Numbered from the stretch's first letter, positions 1 to 9,536 are shown. The stretch: DNA of 64,000 nt from Acanthopleuribacter pedis (GCF_017377855.1 NZ_JAFREP010000014.1:1-64000), one strand, 5' to 3'. Numbers and translations: made by a program. The notes: a model not told the origin generated them from the letters alone.

Positions 1-516
1 ACGAATGAAACCCGGCGATTTCTGTTTTGGCTCGATTCTTAGCTTTCCCAAAGCAACCTCCTGAACCTTTTCCAGGAAGTGTAGCCGTCTCGACGCTTTG
101 CGTCTGAACCCTCGTTGGTAGGCTTACGAAAAAAGAAGTTTTGCCCACACCCAAACCATCGACGAAACTCAAGTAAACACCCTCATCACCTCCCGCAAGT
201 AGCGGCGGGGCGTGGTTTCCATAATCGCGGGTGTCGCGGCGTGTCGTTGCCTAGGTAGAGTTGTGTGCTACGTCAATGGGCCGCATATTGAAAAATACAA
301 AAGTGTTGTAACTCGTATGGTGTAGCAAAGTAGCAGGATCATGGGGGAAAATGCGGGAGAAATTGAGATAATTCTTTGGTAGTTACCTCGTGTCAGTTAA
401 TAAGAAATAAAGAATATTAATATCTGCGGTTTGTGATGGGTGATATGTTATGTTGCTTCTATACCGAAAATTCCAGGATTTTTCCTGGTAGAATGTGACT
501 AAGGGATGGTTCCTCC
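1..516. other. Left-edge region without an assignable gene
   Basis: No complete gene is visible. On the minus strand the frame is open from the window edge to about 244 (roughly 80 codons) and includes a phrase reading GLGVGKTSFF, but it has no convincing start and I do not recognise a family, so it may be a fragment or chance. From about 280 rightward the DNA becomes clearly AT-rich, matching the cassette that follows. A short hairpin (CCAGGA, loop TTTT, TCCTGG) lies at 473-488 in what would be the leader of the first cassette gene. I saw no clear -35/-10 pair. Confidence 0.4.
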
Positions 517-2388
517 GTGGAACAGGAGCATGTGTACAAGTTGAATCTTGCAGGCACGTCTTATGAGAAACTAAGTACGTTCCTCGCGACATTTGATTCT
601 CGTTTGTGCGATGTTGAAAAAGATATTCGTCGTCAGTTAGGTGCGATTAAGAAAAAGGGAGATGAAGCTTATTGCTTTTTTTCGGTGACCTATTATTGGG
701 TTTTTGCGCGGTGGGCAAACAAGAAGATGCGAATGGTATTTATAAATGAGGATGTAATGCGGTTATTGCGAGGGGATATTTTCTTGATAGAAGAAGTATT
801 TTTAGAAGAAGTGCCCCGCGGTGATTTTGTTTATTTGCTCCGGCGTGATCTACCATCTGTTTTGGAAATCGACAACCGTGTCTCTGAGGTGGAGCTAAGT
901 CTTTTGTTCTATCATGTTAAAAGAAATAAGCATTTGAAATTATATGAAAAATCTCAGCGAGAAAGCTACAAGTTAATACGTGCTCTGTTTAAGCTGTTAC
1001 CACCGAGTGATAGAGAGAATATAAGCTTTTGCACTTGTTTCGATGTTCAAAAGTATGGGAGTTATAAAATATCAAGTATATCTGATGGTTCTTCAAGGTC
1101 AAAGAAGTCAGGTTTTGAAGTGGTGAATGATCTTGATACCCAATGGCAAGGGCGGAAATACGCGGTTGAACGATGGCGATTTTTAAAGAAAATATCCGTT
1201 TGGTTTGAACATGTGAAAGATAACACGGTGCCCGCATTATATGGTGTCGAAGTGATAAGTGAGCATGCGAATGACGTGGAACTCGCTATTACTCTGTGTG
1301 AAAAATTGCAACATTCCGTTTGTGAACTCACGCTTGGTGATCTAGAGAGAGTTACGAATCCAATTAACAAAAGAATTAACAGTTTGGGTGAGCAGTATGA
1401 AACCTGTTTGATGGAGTGGTTGCGGCGCTTGATCAAGAATGCCGATAATGAGGTTGGGCTGCGAATACAAATAGATATGAAGGGCTTTTTAAGCACCGTG
1501 AAAAGGCGATATGAGGCATTGGGATTTGAAGCAAAAGCCGCGTTTTTGGAAGTCGCCGTTTCTGAAAGAAAAATCAAATCAGATGGTGTGTACTGGGCCG
1601 TGCTCGTGCTGGTAGCGATAGACAAAGTGAAGTGTATTATGCCGGATCTAGAAAAGAATACACTTTTTAAGAATGAAGATGAATTGATTTATGCCCTGGT
1701 CCGCATAAGCACGGGGAATAGCCCGGTTTATGAGTCGGTGTTTGATTTTTGGTTAAATGCAAGCCTTGTAGATTCAAATGCTAGGGTAGACGTGTGGTTT
1801 GGTATTGCAAGGAAAATGTATGATACATCTAAAGAGCTTGGTAATTCCTATGTGGATCTACTTGTGCATTTTGGTCCTGTGAAAGTGCGATATGCTAAAA
1901 AATGGTACAAAATTATTGTTGAAATGCTCTTTGAGAAGAATATGGGACATATTTCTCTACCCTTGCGAGCGTCTCTTAAAGGGCAGGTTGTTTTTGACCT
2001 ACCCCCGGAAAAACAAAAGAAGCTTGTTTATGAGGCAAATAAGGGTGCTGTACCGATGCCTTCAACTTTCTGGCCGAAAAAGCGTGGCAACATCAGGTTT
2101 AGCTTTTTTAAGTCGTTTCTGAAGAAACAAATCAGACATTTTCAGTTAGCAGAAAGAGAATTAACTGAGAATGAGAAGAAGTTCCTGGTTGATACATTGA
2201 AATATTATGAAACAGTGTTGCTGGTGCATGCTAAAGAACTGAAAGATAGTTATTTTGTGAGCTTGGTTTATTGCCTGGTGGAAACGGTAATAAAGGTTTC
2301 AAGAAATGAAATGGAAGAGAAGGGAGTTGCATTTTCTTTTGGGTATGATCTCAAAGGTTTAAAAGAGAGATTGGAGAATTGCATGTAA
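517..2388 (+). CDS. GAP1-like protein A (GTPase-associated), first cassette gene
   Basis: A 623-residue, cytoplasmic-looking protein with no signal peptide or membrane segment. The start is GTG with AAGGGA about ten bases upstream. Residues 150-175 contain LFKLLPPSDRENISFCTCF, which closely parallels LFAVLPPEDCFNLFFCTRY in the third cassette gene. The two proteins therefore probably share a middle domain, of the type called GAP1-M in GTPase-associated protein 1. The N-terminus here lacks the clear GAP1-N signature seen in the other protein, so it may be a diverged paralogue. In GAP1 systems of the literature these proteins partner GTPases; the GTPase gene three protein genes downstream agrees with that. 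The gene is very AT-rich for this window. The family assignment rests on motif resemblance by eye. Confidence 0.6.
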   Translation: MEQEHVYKLNLAGTSYEKLSTFLATFDSRLCDVEKDIRRQLGAIKKKGDEAYCFFSVTYYWVFARWANKKMRMVFINEDVMRLLRGDIFLIEEVFLEEVPRGDFVYLLRRDLPSVLEIDNRVSEVELSLLFYHVKRNKHLKLYEKSQRESYKLIRALFKLLPPSDRENISFCTCFDVQKYGSYKISSISDGSSRSKKSGFEVVNDLDTQWQGRKYAVERWRFLKKISVWFEHVKDNTVPALYGVEVISEHANDVELAITLCEKLQHSVCELTLGDLERVTNPINKRINSLGEQYETCLMEWLRRLIKNADNEVGLRIQIDMKGFLSTVKRRYEALGFEAKAAFLEVAVSERKIKSDGVYWAVLVLVAIDKVKCIMPDLEKNTLFKNEDELIYALVRISTGNSPVYESVFDFWLNASLVDSNARVDVWFGIARKMYDTSKELGNSYVDLLVHFGPVKVRYAKKWYKIIVEMLFEKNMGHISLPLRASLKGQVVFDLPPEKQKKLVYEANKGAVPMPSTFWPKKRGNIRFSFFKSFLKKQIRHFQLAERELTENEKKFLVDTLKYYETVLLVHAKELKDSYFVSLVYCLVETVIKVSRNEMEEKGVAFSFGYDLKGLKERLENCM

Positions 2389-2439
2389 AGAGGAAAGAAG
2401 AGAGCGCCGTCGACTGCAGTGTGAAGAAGGGTGACTGAG

Positions 2440-3882
2440 ATGACAAAGCAGAAAAGTGACGATTTTCATGAATACGAACTACCGAAAGATCAATATCTTT
2501 TGGAAGCGCGTCTGATTGGTCAATATATCCTGTCGGCTGATGAGCTTCTAACAGATCAATTAAGGTCATCGCTTCTAAGGGTGGTCAATGAATCGGTAGA
2601 ATCCGTTTGGAACAAAGAAAGTGCTACGAAGATATTTGATCAAAAATTAACACATTATTTTCAGGAATCTTCTAGGCGTGTCTTGACCCAGGATAAAACC
2701 AAAGTACTTTACAATAACTTGGTTCGCGAGCTATCAGGTTTTTGGGAGGAAACAATTGAGAAGGCTGTTGAGCAGTCAATTAAAAAAGTATTAAGTAATC
2801 ATGTGACAGGGAATGGAAAACAAAAGCAAGTTGCAGGAAGAAGAGGTCGACACCCTATACCCTTGGATCAAATTGACGAAGGTGTTAAAGAAGTCGATTT
2901 AGGTGAGATTATCACTGTTGCAGTGAGCAAGGCTATGGAGAAGCAGCTAGAAAACTATACAGTCCAGATGTTATTTAAAAGAATAGAAGACGAGATAAAT
3001 CATTTGGAAATTGCCAAAAAGGCAGAATCCCGGATTAAAGCCAGGGTTGATGAAGAAGTCCGTAAATCGCTCGTGAATGCCGGGTCTGATAAGGGAAACA
3101 TACAATGGAAGGACCTAACACACTTTTGGAAGGGGGCGGTATTTTGCTCATTTCTTGTTCCTATGGCGCTTATTGGGTTGGCGCTATGGGTTGTTCCGCC
3201 TTCCCCTTTGCCACCTAAGGATGTTGATCTAAATAAAACGCAGCAGGAGGCTTTGGTTGAGGGCGTGAACCCCCAGAGCCTAGGAGAGGAATCACTGGAG
3301 GATAGAGATGTTCGATCTGGGAAAAATGGAGTAGACCGGAGTGGAAATCGCGATCGAAGTGAAGATGACGAAAGGCTGCATCAAGTCTGGAAAACCTCGT
3401 TTGAGTCGATTATGGAAAAGGAAAAAGCGAAAAATATCAGATTTCGAGAGGTCTTTTTAAGTGACAGCGATAAACCTGTTTTTGAAGACTTCTTTGGAGA
3501 TGAGCCACTCGGTATCGCTGCGGACCTTACGGGTTATCAGGCTGCGATTACTCGATTGCGCAAGGTTAAGTGTGTGAGAATGGGTGAGGAACGTAAAGTT
3601 GTTTTTGTTTTGCAAGTTTTATTATCTGAGATTGGGCGAAAGCAGATGGAATCGGATGAGTGGTGGTATGGCTATACCGAAAACAAAGATCGACAAAAAT
3701 TTTTGGATGGCTTTAGTGATGGACATTGGGGGAGTGGCACCAAAAGATTTGCGAAACATGTGTTATCCAAAAAACCGATTGATGGAGTTACCTTTTTTCA
3801 AGGAGAAGTTGCAGCAAAGCAATTGCCTGATATGGCTTATGCATCCTACTTTTGCTTGATGGAGTTGGCAAGCAATGAATAG
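2440..3882 (+). CDS. Single-pass membrane protein with cytoplasmic helical N-domain
   Basis: About 480 residues. GTG at 2431 would give a frame three residues longer, but AAGAAGG abuts it, whereas ATG at 2440 has that motif at normal spacing, so 2440 is preferred. Residues 1-225 are charged and helical, with coiled-coil character and a basic patch (GRRGRHPIP). One hydrophobic segment lies near residues 230-253 (FCSFLVPMALIGLALWVV). A charged linker and a C-terminal domain of about 190 residues, predicted to be outside the inner membrane, follow. The gene lies 51 bases after the first cassette gene and overlaps the next by 8 bases, so translation is coupled. I do not recognise the family. The topology suits a connector between cytoplasmic GTPase components and periplasmic cell-wall enzymes; that role is inference. 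Confidence 0.75.
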   Translation: MTKQKSDDFHEYELPKDQYLLEARLIGQYILSADELLTDQLRSSLLRVVNESVESVWNKESATKIFDQKLTHYFQESSRRVLTQDKTKVLYNNLVRELSGFWEETIEKAVEQSIKKVLSNHVTGNGKQKQVAGRRGRHPIPLDQIDEGVKEVDLGEIITVAVSKAMEKQLENYTVQMLFKRIEDEINHLEIAKKAESRIKARVDEEVRKSLVNAGSDKGNIQWKDLTHFWKGAVFCSFLVPMALIGLALWVVPPSPLPPKDVDLNKTQQEALVEGVNPQSLGEESLEDRDVRSGKNGVDRSGNRDRSEDDERLHQVWKTSFESIMEKEKAKNIRFREVFLSDSDKPVFEDFFGDEPLGIAADLTGYQAAITRLRKVKCVRMGEERKVVFVLQVLLSEIGRKQMESDEWWYGYTENKDRQKFLDGFSDGHWGSGTKRFAKHVLSKKPIDGVTFFQGEVAAKQLPDMAYASYFCLMELASNE

Positions 3883-6097
3883 ACAGCATGGTTTTCTGGC
3901 TGACCAAGCTTATTATGGTTCGCGTTCCGGGCGTGGTGATTTCTGGTTTTTAGCCCAGTCGCCAGGCCTTGATCAAGATCAGCTTAAATCCATTGAGAAT
4001 TACATTAACTTAGCGGGTAGTGTTTTGAGTGACTCAAAGCCGCTACCGATTTATACCTATTTTCCCTTGGATCAAACTTCAACGAAACGGGTGTTTTGTA
4101 AAACTTACTTTCCCGAGAAGCAGGGTCCAAGGGGAAACAACTACCTTGTGCATCTACTTGTTCTTGATATTGATGCTGTGAAAAGTCTCAACGGGAACAT
4201 TTTCTGTCTTGAGTCGCTCTTTAGATATCAAGAGATATCGGGTGATCTTCAAAAAATCCACCTTACGTTTGATCACCCAGATGAACTCCTTGAGCCTGGG
4301 AAAGGCATGGCGCTTTCTGGTTCCTTCTCCTTGGATCTACTGATCCAAGCGCTTTCTAGACACCCGAAGCAAACCGTGGCCTTTGAGGAAAATGGCCAAG
4401 TAGCCAATCAAGCTGTTAAGGACCTATTTGCTGTTTTACCACCTGAAGATTGTTTTAATCTTTTTTTCTGCACGCGTTATTCGTTGACGCGTCGCGTGAA
4501 CCTGTCTTTTTGTTTTTATTCTCCTGTTGACCGTGGTCTTGTCCACAAAGCGCTTGGCAAATTCTCCGTGTTTGTAACAGACGGTGCCGAACTTAAGATC
4601 AGTGAGTTGTTCGTAGAAACCTGGCTCAAGTATTGGGCTGGTCATGGGTGTAATTTTTACGGAATCTCTTTAATTAAGAGTCCGAAGGACGCGATTCAAT
4701 GTCTTAAAGATGTGAAGTATCTTACTTCAGCTTTTGAGAAAGCTGATAGAGTTCACGACCTTGAAAAACTACGCCCTAGCGAGTTGTGTTTTAATGTTGT
4801 TGTAAATGATCACAATGAGGTTATCTCGCCAGCAGTTAAATCCTTCTGTTATCATGAGTGGTTTGGTCATAGAGTTGATGAAAGTATTGTATTGGAAGGT
4901 GAAGCAGGGGGAGCTATTGCTTCGCATATTGTTAAGTTTAAGAGTAGATCAAGTTACCTTGATTATTCTCTGATTTTAAAGTTGTATCGTTCTAGTAAAG
5001 AACTTAAAGATAAGGTCGCGGTCTTTTTTGTTTTTATTGACATTAGAAGGGTCGATTTGATATTTGGAGGGGATCAGCCTGGGTTATTTTCTTCGGTGGA
5101 TGATGTTCAAAGAATGATGGTTGAATTGCTTCCACTAAATCGATATCTGGTTCTTTATATGCTGGAGCTTTGGATTGAGAATTATATCAAGGAGTTTTTA
5201 AATATTAGTGGAGAGGATCGTGTTCGAAAATTACTGGATTTCTTCTTTGGGTTAATTGTTGAAGATGAAAGTGGCTATGATCAAAGGGCTATTAAACAAG
5301 TTAACCAAAGCATTATATTTGCTATCTGCAGTGTCAAGAAAAATGTGGTGGCGCGGGAAACTCTGCTTATGCTACTGATTACCGAGTATCGCCAAAAAAG
5401 GCCTCAAACCTTTGATATGTCGGTTTTATTACAGATTTGCCTGCTAGAGGATTTTTTCTACTGTTTAAACCCCGACGAGTTGAAAGAAGCTGCCTCCTTC
5501 TTGAATGAAAATTCCTCCAGCTTTTATTCGATATTTGCTAAGTTTGAATTTGGAGAGACATCTGTCAAGTTTTTGCGAGAGTTAATCGCGGATGTTAGTT
5601 CCTGCTTGTGTCGTGAAAAAAAGTCAAAACTTAATGGCCAATTGAGCAAAAAACAGAAGACATATGTTCAGCGAATTCTTAATCGTGCAGCTTATAGTAT
5701 ACAGAAGGATGGGCACTATGGAGTAGGCCTACTCCATTCTTTCTACGAAGCCACTTGGGCAAGTATTGTACGGTTCAAGCTTGAGGCGGAATCTAATCAG
5801 GAAGACGAGGCCTTTATGGTCTTTGTCAAAAAACATGTCAGCACTGTATTCGCAAAATATCCGGGGTACGCCTCTAATGCTGCTTGGTTTGTCTTGCAAA
5901 AATTGGGAATCAAGACCCTGACGTATAAAAGGACAGTGAATGATGACAGAGAGCGGTTTCTGGAGGAGGAATTGCCTCATGTTCTTATTTGCCGAGATGC
6001 TTTTACAAGATTTCATCATAGTGTTCACTTTATTCCTGGGCCAAGCGCGCGTACTCCAATGTATACATACGCGGATGTAAAGGAGAGACATCGATGA
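3875..6097 (+). CDS. GAP1-like protein B with GAP1-N2-type N-terminus
   Basis: A 740-residue soluble protein. The N-terminus reads HGFLADQAYYGSRSGRGDFW and continues into AQSPGL, with a later GPRGNNYLVHLLVLD. That order (YGS, G, SPGL, then RGNxxxHxL) is what I know from GAP1-N2 domains of GTPase-associated proteins described with double-GTPase conflict systems. A second domain around residues 180-210 (LFAVLPPEDCFNLFFCTRY) is shared with the first cassette gene. The remaining 500 residues are helical and unassigned. The start ATG overlaps the previous stop by 8 bases. The stop overlaps the next small gene as ATGA. Likely role: partner or regulator of the cassette GTPase. Confidence in the coding call is high and in the family moderate. 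Confidence 0.7.
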   Translation: MNRQHGFLADQAYYGSRSGRGDFWFLAQSPGLDQDQLKSIENYINLAGSVLSDSKPLPIYTYFPLDQTSTKRVFCKTYFPEKQGPRGNNYLVHLLVLDIDAVKSLNGNIFCLESLFRYQEISGDLQKIHLTFDHPDELLEPGKGMALSGSFSLDLLIQALSRHPKQTVAFEENGQVANQAVKDLFAVLPPEDCFNLFFCTRYSLTRRVNLSFCFYSPVDRGLVHKALGKFSVFVTDGAELKISELFVETWLKYWAGHGCNFYGISLIKSPKDAIQCLKDVKYLTSAFEKADRVHDLEKLRPSELCFNVVVNDHNEVISPAVKSFCYHEWFGHRVDESIVLEGEAGGAIASHIVKFKSRSSYLDYSLILKLYRSSKELKDKVAVFFVFIDIRRVDLIFGGDQPGLFSSVDDVQRMMVELLPLNRYLVLYMLELWIENYIKEFLNISGEDRVRKLLDFFFGLIVEDESGYDQRAIKQVNQSIIFAICSVKKNVVARETLLMLLITEYRQKRPQTFDMSVLLQICLLEDFFYCLNPDELKEAASFLNENSSSFYSIFAKFEFGETSVKFLRELIADVSSCLCREKKSKLNGQLSKKQKTYVQRILNRAAYSIQKDGHYGVGLLHSFYEATWASIVRFKLEAESNQEDEAFMVFVKKHVSTVFAKYPGYASNAAWFVLQKLGIKTLTYKRTVNDDRERFLEEELPHVLICRDAFTRFHHSVHFIPGPSARTPMYTYADVKERHR

Positions 6098-6222
6098 ATG
6101 AAAAAAGAATATTTTCAAGGTACTCTCTAGTAATCAATATTGGCATTTGGTTTGTATCATCCTTAAAGCTACATGGATTACTAGTGTGGGGAGAGATTGT
6201 AAAAGGAGTAAGCAATGAGTAA
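6094..6222 (+). CDS. 42-residue membrane peptide coupled to both neighbours
   Basis: A short ORF. It begins at an ATG overlapping the previous stop codon (ATGA) and ends 8 bases inside the GTPase gene. A near-perfect ribosome site, AAAGGAG at 6079-6085, sits eight bases upstream, which argues strongly that it is translated. The peptide starts MNEKRIFSRY, followed by a hydrophobic stretch SLVINIGIWFVSS and then LHGLLVW, so it is either a single transmembrane or an amphipathic segment with a positive N-terminus. It fills an otherwise unexplained gap between two tightly packed genes. It could be a small subunit or membrane tether of the complex, or merely a leader coupling translation. No family recognised. 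Confidence 0.6.
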   Translation: MNEKRIFSRYSLVINIGIWFVSSLKLHGLLVWGEIVKGVSNE

Positions 6223-7543
6223 CCGATACAAGCATTTGGTCCTTGATGGTGATGATAATGATGACAGTAATGATCATGAAAATGACGGGTTAGGTGCCGC
6301 ATCAGAGAATGACTCGGATGACGCTAGGGAGAAAGTAAGTCATGACGAGGATCATCCTTTAGACGCTTTCGATGATGATCAGGATGATTCTGGTTTCGCT
6401 AGCGAAGTACCTGATGAACCCTTAAAAAGCCGACATGATCAGAATGTGGTAGAAGTAAAGAAGCCTGATGGAAACCGGAATTCTGAAACGGTGCAACATA
6501 AAGATACAGGTGCAGAAGAAGATAACTATATCCATGTTAGTGCTGAGCAAATTATCAATCATCATAAAGATGGGTTTAAAATTATAGCCGTGATTGGCTA
6601 TGCCGATTCGGGTAAAACATTTTTCATTCACCGTATGCGACATGCGTTCAACCAACGCTCCGAATGGCAAGCAGAACCTGGTGCCTTGTACAATAAAGCG
6701 ATCCCTTTTAGTAGTTTGGAAGAAGTAACCGAAACCCGCGTGACAACCAAGGATCGTTCTAGGAAATACATTATTCTTGATATTTCTGGTGAAAACTTTC
6801 GCAGGGCTTTCGGTAGTCTTGGCCGTGATGAGTCCTTCTCAATTGACTCTCAATCCAAATCAACGAAGATCAACCTCAGTAGTGTTTATCTAAGCCTTTT
6901 GGGTTTGGCTGATGCCTATATGCTTTTTATGCCGGCTTTACGGATTTTTTCTATTAATGATTCAGAATTGTCAGACGAAGGTCGTAAGGAGTTTCAGAAT
7001 TCGATTCGTTCCTTTCGTTCGATCATTGGTTTAATTAAAGTTGCTCAAAGTAGAGTTTTTATTAGCAAGGAAAAACCCCTTGATTTCATTCAGAAGGGAA
7101 TTAATCTGCTTGAGCTGGAGCGTGCCTTTCTCAATCCCGATGTGACGCGCTGTAGTAGGCCGATTATGGTGGCCTATTCCAAGGCCGACGTTTATCGCGG
7201 CTATATTGGCGATGCAAAATTTGATGTGGACCCGTTCTATTTGGCCTTTTCAAGTCCTCTTCTCAAACCATTATCCTATGCGCTGTATCACTTCTTTGAT
7301 CACTTTCGCTTTGATTTTTTGAGTGCTTTTGAAGGCCTTGAGAAAGATCAGTCGACTCCTAACTATGACCTTCCTTGCCCTGGTGCTATTGAAGTCTTTT
7401 CCTGGATTGAGGGGGTTCTCCGTTCACAACAACAATCCGAAAACTACCTCAAACAGTGGATACATGGACGATTGAAAACGCGAAGGGTTCTGGACATTCG
7501 GCGCCATTTGGATCCTCGCTTTCGGTCTATTTGGCAAAGTTAA
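6215..7543 (+). CDS. P-loop GTPase of double-GTPase/TRAFAC-like type
   Basis: 442 residues, ATG with AAAAGGAG upstream. Residues 1-105 are strongly acidic and low-complexity (DDNDDSNDHENDG and similar), probably disordered. The NTPase domain begins near 118: Walker A GYADSGKT at 128-135, Walker B/switch II DISGE at 189-193, and a guanine-specificity-like SKAD at 322-325 in place of NKxD. There are no membrane segments. The context (two GAP1-like proteins just upstream) suggests the DO-GTPase2-like partner of GAP1 systems. It probably acts as a nucleotide-dependent switch for the cassette. ATP rather than GTP use cannot be excluded, because the specificity motif is non-canonical. The acidic tail may bind the basic patch of the coiled-coil protein; that is speculation. 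Confidence 0.75.
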   Translation: MSNRYKHLVLDGDDNDDSNDHENDGLGAASENDSDDAREKVSHDEDHPLDAFDDDQDDSGFASEVPDEPLKSRHDQNVVEVKKPDGNRNSETVQHKDTGAEEDNYIHVSAEQIINHHKDGFKIIAVIGYADSGKTFFIHRMRHAFNQRSEWQAEPGALYNKAIPFSSLEEVTETRVTTKDRSRKYIILDISGENFRRAFGSLGRDESFSIDSQSKSTKINLSSVYLSLLGLADAYMLFMPALRIFSINDSELSDEGRKEFQNSIRSFRSIIGLIKVAQSRVFISKEKPLDFIQKGINLLELERAFLNPDVTRCSRPIMVAYSKADVYRGYIGDAKFDVDPFYLAFSSPLLKPLSYALYHFFDHFRFDFLSAFEGLEKDQSTPNYDLPCPGAIEVFSWIEGVLRSQQQSENYLKQWIHGRLKTRRVLDIRRHLDPRFRSIWQS

Positions 7544-7589
7544 ACAGTCACCCATAACCTGATGGTTTTACCAATCAAAGGATATTTCG

Positions 7590-9536
7590 ATGGCTTACAC
7601 GACAATTACGCGGCTTATCTTTTTGATTCTTTGGGGATTCCTTATGGTGACGATGTGGTTTTTTGGCCGCTTCTCGCCCGTGGAACAGTTTAAAGAACAA
7701 CAGATACGCATCAACGAAGTTTTAGAGTTTCCCTGGGATGCATCACCGCTCCCTGTAACCGGTTATGAGAAGGAAATTATTCAGGATCTCAAACTCGATG
7801 CGCCGCTTTTCTCGCGTGATATCAGGCCGTGGCGGTCTTTTGACGGTTTGTTTGCCTTTCGGGGGGCGCAAGAGGATGAACAAAACGAAAGAATGAAACA
7901 AGCCTTGGAATTTATGGATGATTTCAAGGATTTTGCCGGTCAAACCCAAGAACGCGCTCAGCTTTTCTCGAAAGCGCGCAAATTGATCAAATCGTGTTAC
8001 TCGCAGGATAGGGACTCATGGGTTGTGGCCTATAACCTTGGCGTTTGTTATTTGTGGAATGGTGAGCGGCGAGGTGCGTTGGACTATTTGAAGGACGCTG
8101 AAGGAATTCTCTCCAGACAAGAAGAGAACTGGAGGAATCAGCAATCAAATTCTGCTCATTCTGATGCCTTCTGGGAGGCGTGGATTTTGACCCAATATGC
8201 TTTGGGAGAAGCTAGTTTTTCAGATAAAGATACGCGTGAAAACGGACTGGTTCATTATCGACAAGCGGTTCAATCAATTTTTAATCTTGCTAATGAATTT
8301 GCGCGAACTATAGATGATCCTTATGGTCATGTTACTAATGGGTTTATGTTCTTTCAACTTTCACAAAGTGAAGTTAATACTGTAAGCCTATGGAGCGACC
8401 TTGTCGCCGCCTATATGACTTTTGTCGATTATCATTGGGCGGAAGAGGAAAAGACACCCTTAAAGCCGGAAGAGGCGCCTCGGTGCGAATATGCTTTTGA
8501 TAAACAATTAAAAATTAAGCTAAATTACCGAGATAGAATATTTTGCAAAAGTCTTCATCGTACCCAAGACCCTTTTAAGTCATCCTTTGTCCGTCTTTTT
8601 GAACAATTCTATACCGGTGATAGCTACGATCAGGAGTACCTCCTTTGGGCTTTGTCTAACCTAATCGACATTCGCGTTGATAATCCCGACATAGAACAAT
8701 ACCCCTTGATTATGTACAACGCGGCCCAGATTCAGCTCCGACTCGGCGAGTTCATTCAAGCTTCCGACATGATCATGAATGCTTATGAGTCGCCCTTCTT
8801 TTTCGAGCTTGCCGAACAAGAAAACACCATGCTCCTTATCCTCAACGAGGAAAACGTGAGCGACAAGATTAAAAAATTGGCGATTGTGGCCGGTATCCTG
8901 GTAGGCGAAAAACCAGATAAACGTTTTTGTCCCCCGTCTAATCGCCCCAGCAGCACCTTCCGCAAGAAGTTTGACCAACTTTACGGTGAAGACATGGATA
9001 TTTTCCCAGCCGTGGGTGCCTGTTTTAAAAATCCCAATGACGAACGGGAAGTGGATAAATGGCTGTTCATCCAGCTATGGCGGCGCTATCTCAACCGCGG
9101 TGACTTTACGGGTTTCGAAACTGAATATCAGAAGGCGGGTGGCTCTGTTTCGATGGGGTTTTTTCAAAACTGGCGGCGCGATACTTTTCAAAACATCGGC
9201 TTGCGCGCGCACCAAAAATACCTCACTTATTTAGACCGTGAAGATGAAGATACGGCCCTGCTCATTCGTCGTTTTGTGCTTCGAAGTGGTTTGTTCGACC
9301 AGGAGACCCAGGCCCTTTTTAAGGTTGAGTTGGGTGATCGCTTTTTCGCCTCATTGCCCTGGCTTCTTCGCGGCGGTTTGGTGGTTTTTGCGCTTTTGCT
9401 GCTCGTTATTTGGCACCCCATTCATCGGTCAGCACGACGCTCTTTTCTCGGTATGCACCGTGTAAGCCGTCTCAAAGGCTCTCGTAAAAAGCATACGCTT
9501 TCTAAAAGTGGTTCTGTTTCAAGTGGTGTCTCATGA
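7590..9536 (+). CDS. Two-TM protein with large extracytoplasmic helical-repeat domain
   Basis: 648 residues, ATG with AAAGG upstream. An N-terminal membrane segment lies at about 7-25 (LIFLILWGFLMVTMWFFG), then roughly 560 mostly helical residues. One stretch (about 125-175, AYNLGVCYLWNGERRGALDYL) reads like tetratricopeptide repeats. A second membrane segment lies near 590-611, followed by a basic tail with several RR/KK pairs. With both ends in the cytoplasm, the repeat domain would face the periplasm and could scaffold the polymerase and transpeptidase encoded next. Codon and base composition change within this gene: the first half is AT-rich like the upstream genes, and from about 8.6 kb on it becomes GC-richer like the downstream genes. 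Family unknown. Confidence 0.75.
   Translation: MAYTTITRLIFLILWGFLMVTMWFFGRFSPVEQFKEQQIRINEVLEFPWDASPLPVTGYEKEIIQDLKLDAPLFSRDIRPWRSFDGLFAFRGAQEDEQNERMKQALEFMDDFKDFAGQTQERAQLFSKARKLIKSCYSQDRDSWVVAYNLGVCYLWNGERRGALDYLKDAEGILSRQEENWRNQQSNSAHSDAFWEAWILTQYALGEASFSDKDTRENGLVHYRQAVQSIFNLANEFARTIDDPYGHVTNGFMFFQLSQSEVNTVSLWSDLVAAYMTFVDYHWAEEEKTPLKPEEAPRCEYAFDKQLKIKLNYRDRIFCKSLHRTQDPFKSSFVRLFEQFYTGDSYDQEYLLWALSNLIDIRVDNPDIEQYPLIMYNAAQIQLRLGEFIQASDMIMNAYESPFFFELAEQENTMLLILNEENVSDKIKKLAIVAGILVGEKPDKRFCPPSNRPSSTFRKKFDQLYGEDMDIFPAVGACFKNPNDEREVDKWLFIQLWRRYLNRGDFTGFETEYQKAGGSVSMGFFQNWRRDTFQNIGLRAHQKYLTYLDREDEDTALLIRRFVLRSGLFDQETQALFKVELGDRFFASLPWLLRGGLVVFALLLLVIWHPIHRSARRSFLGMHRVSRLKGSRKKHTLSKSGSVSSGVS

Noticed and set aside
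1..244. Open minus-strand frame with a GVGKTS-like phrase
   Set aside because: No start, no ribosome site, no recognised family, and cut by the window edge; kept only as a note in the intergenic entry.
1062..1625. 187-codon minus-strand frame
   Set aside because: Lies wholly inside the first cassette gene in antisense and has a Ser/Thr-rich shadow-like translation.
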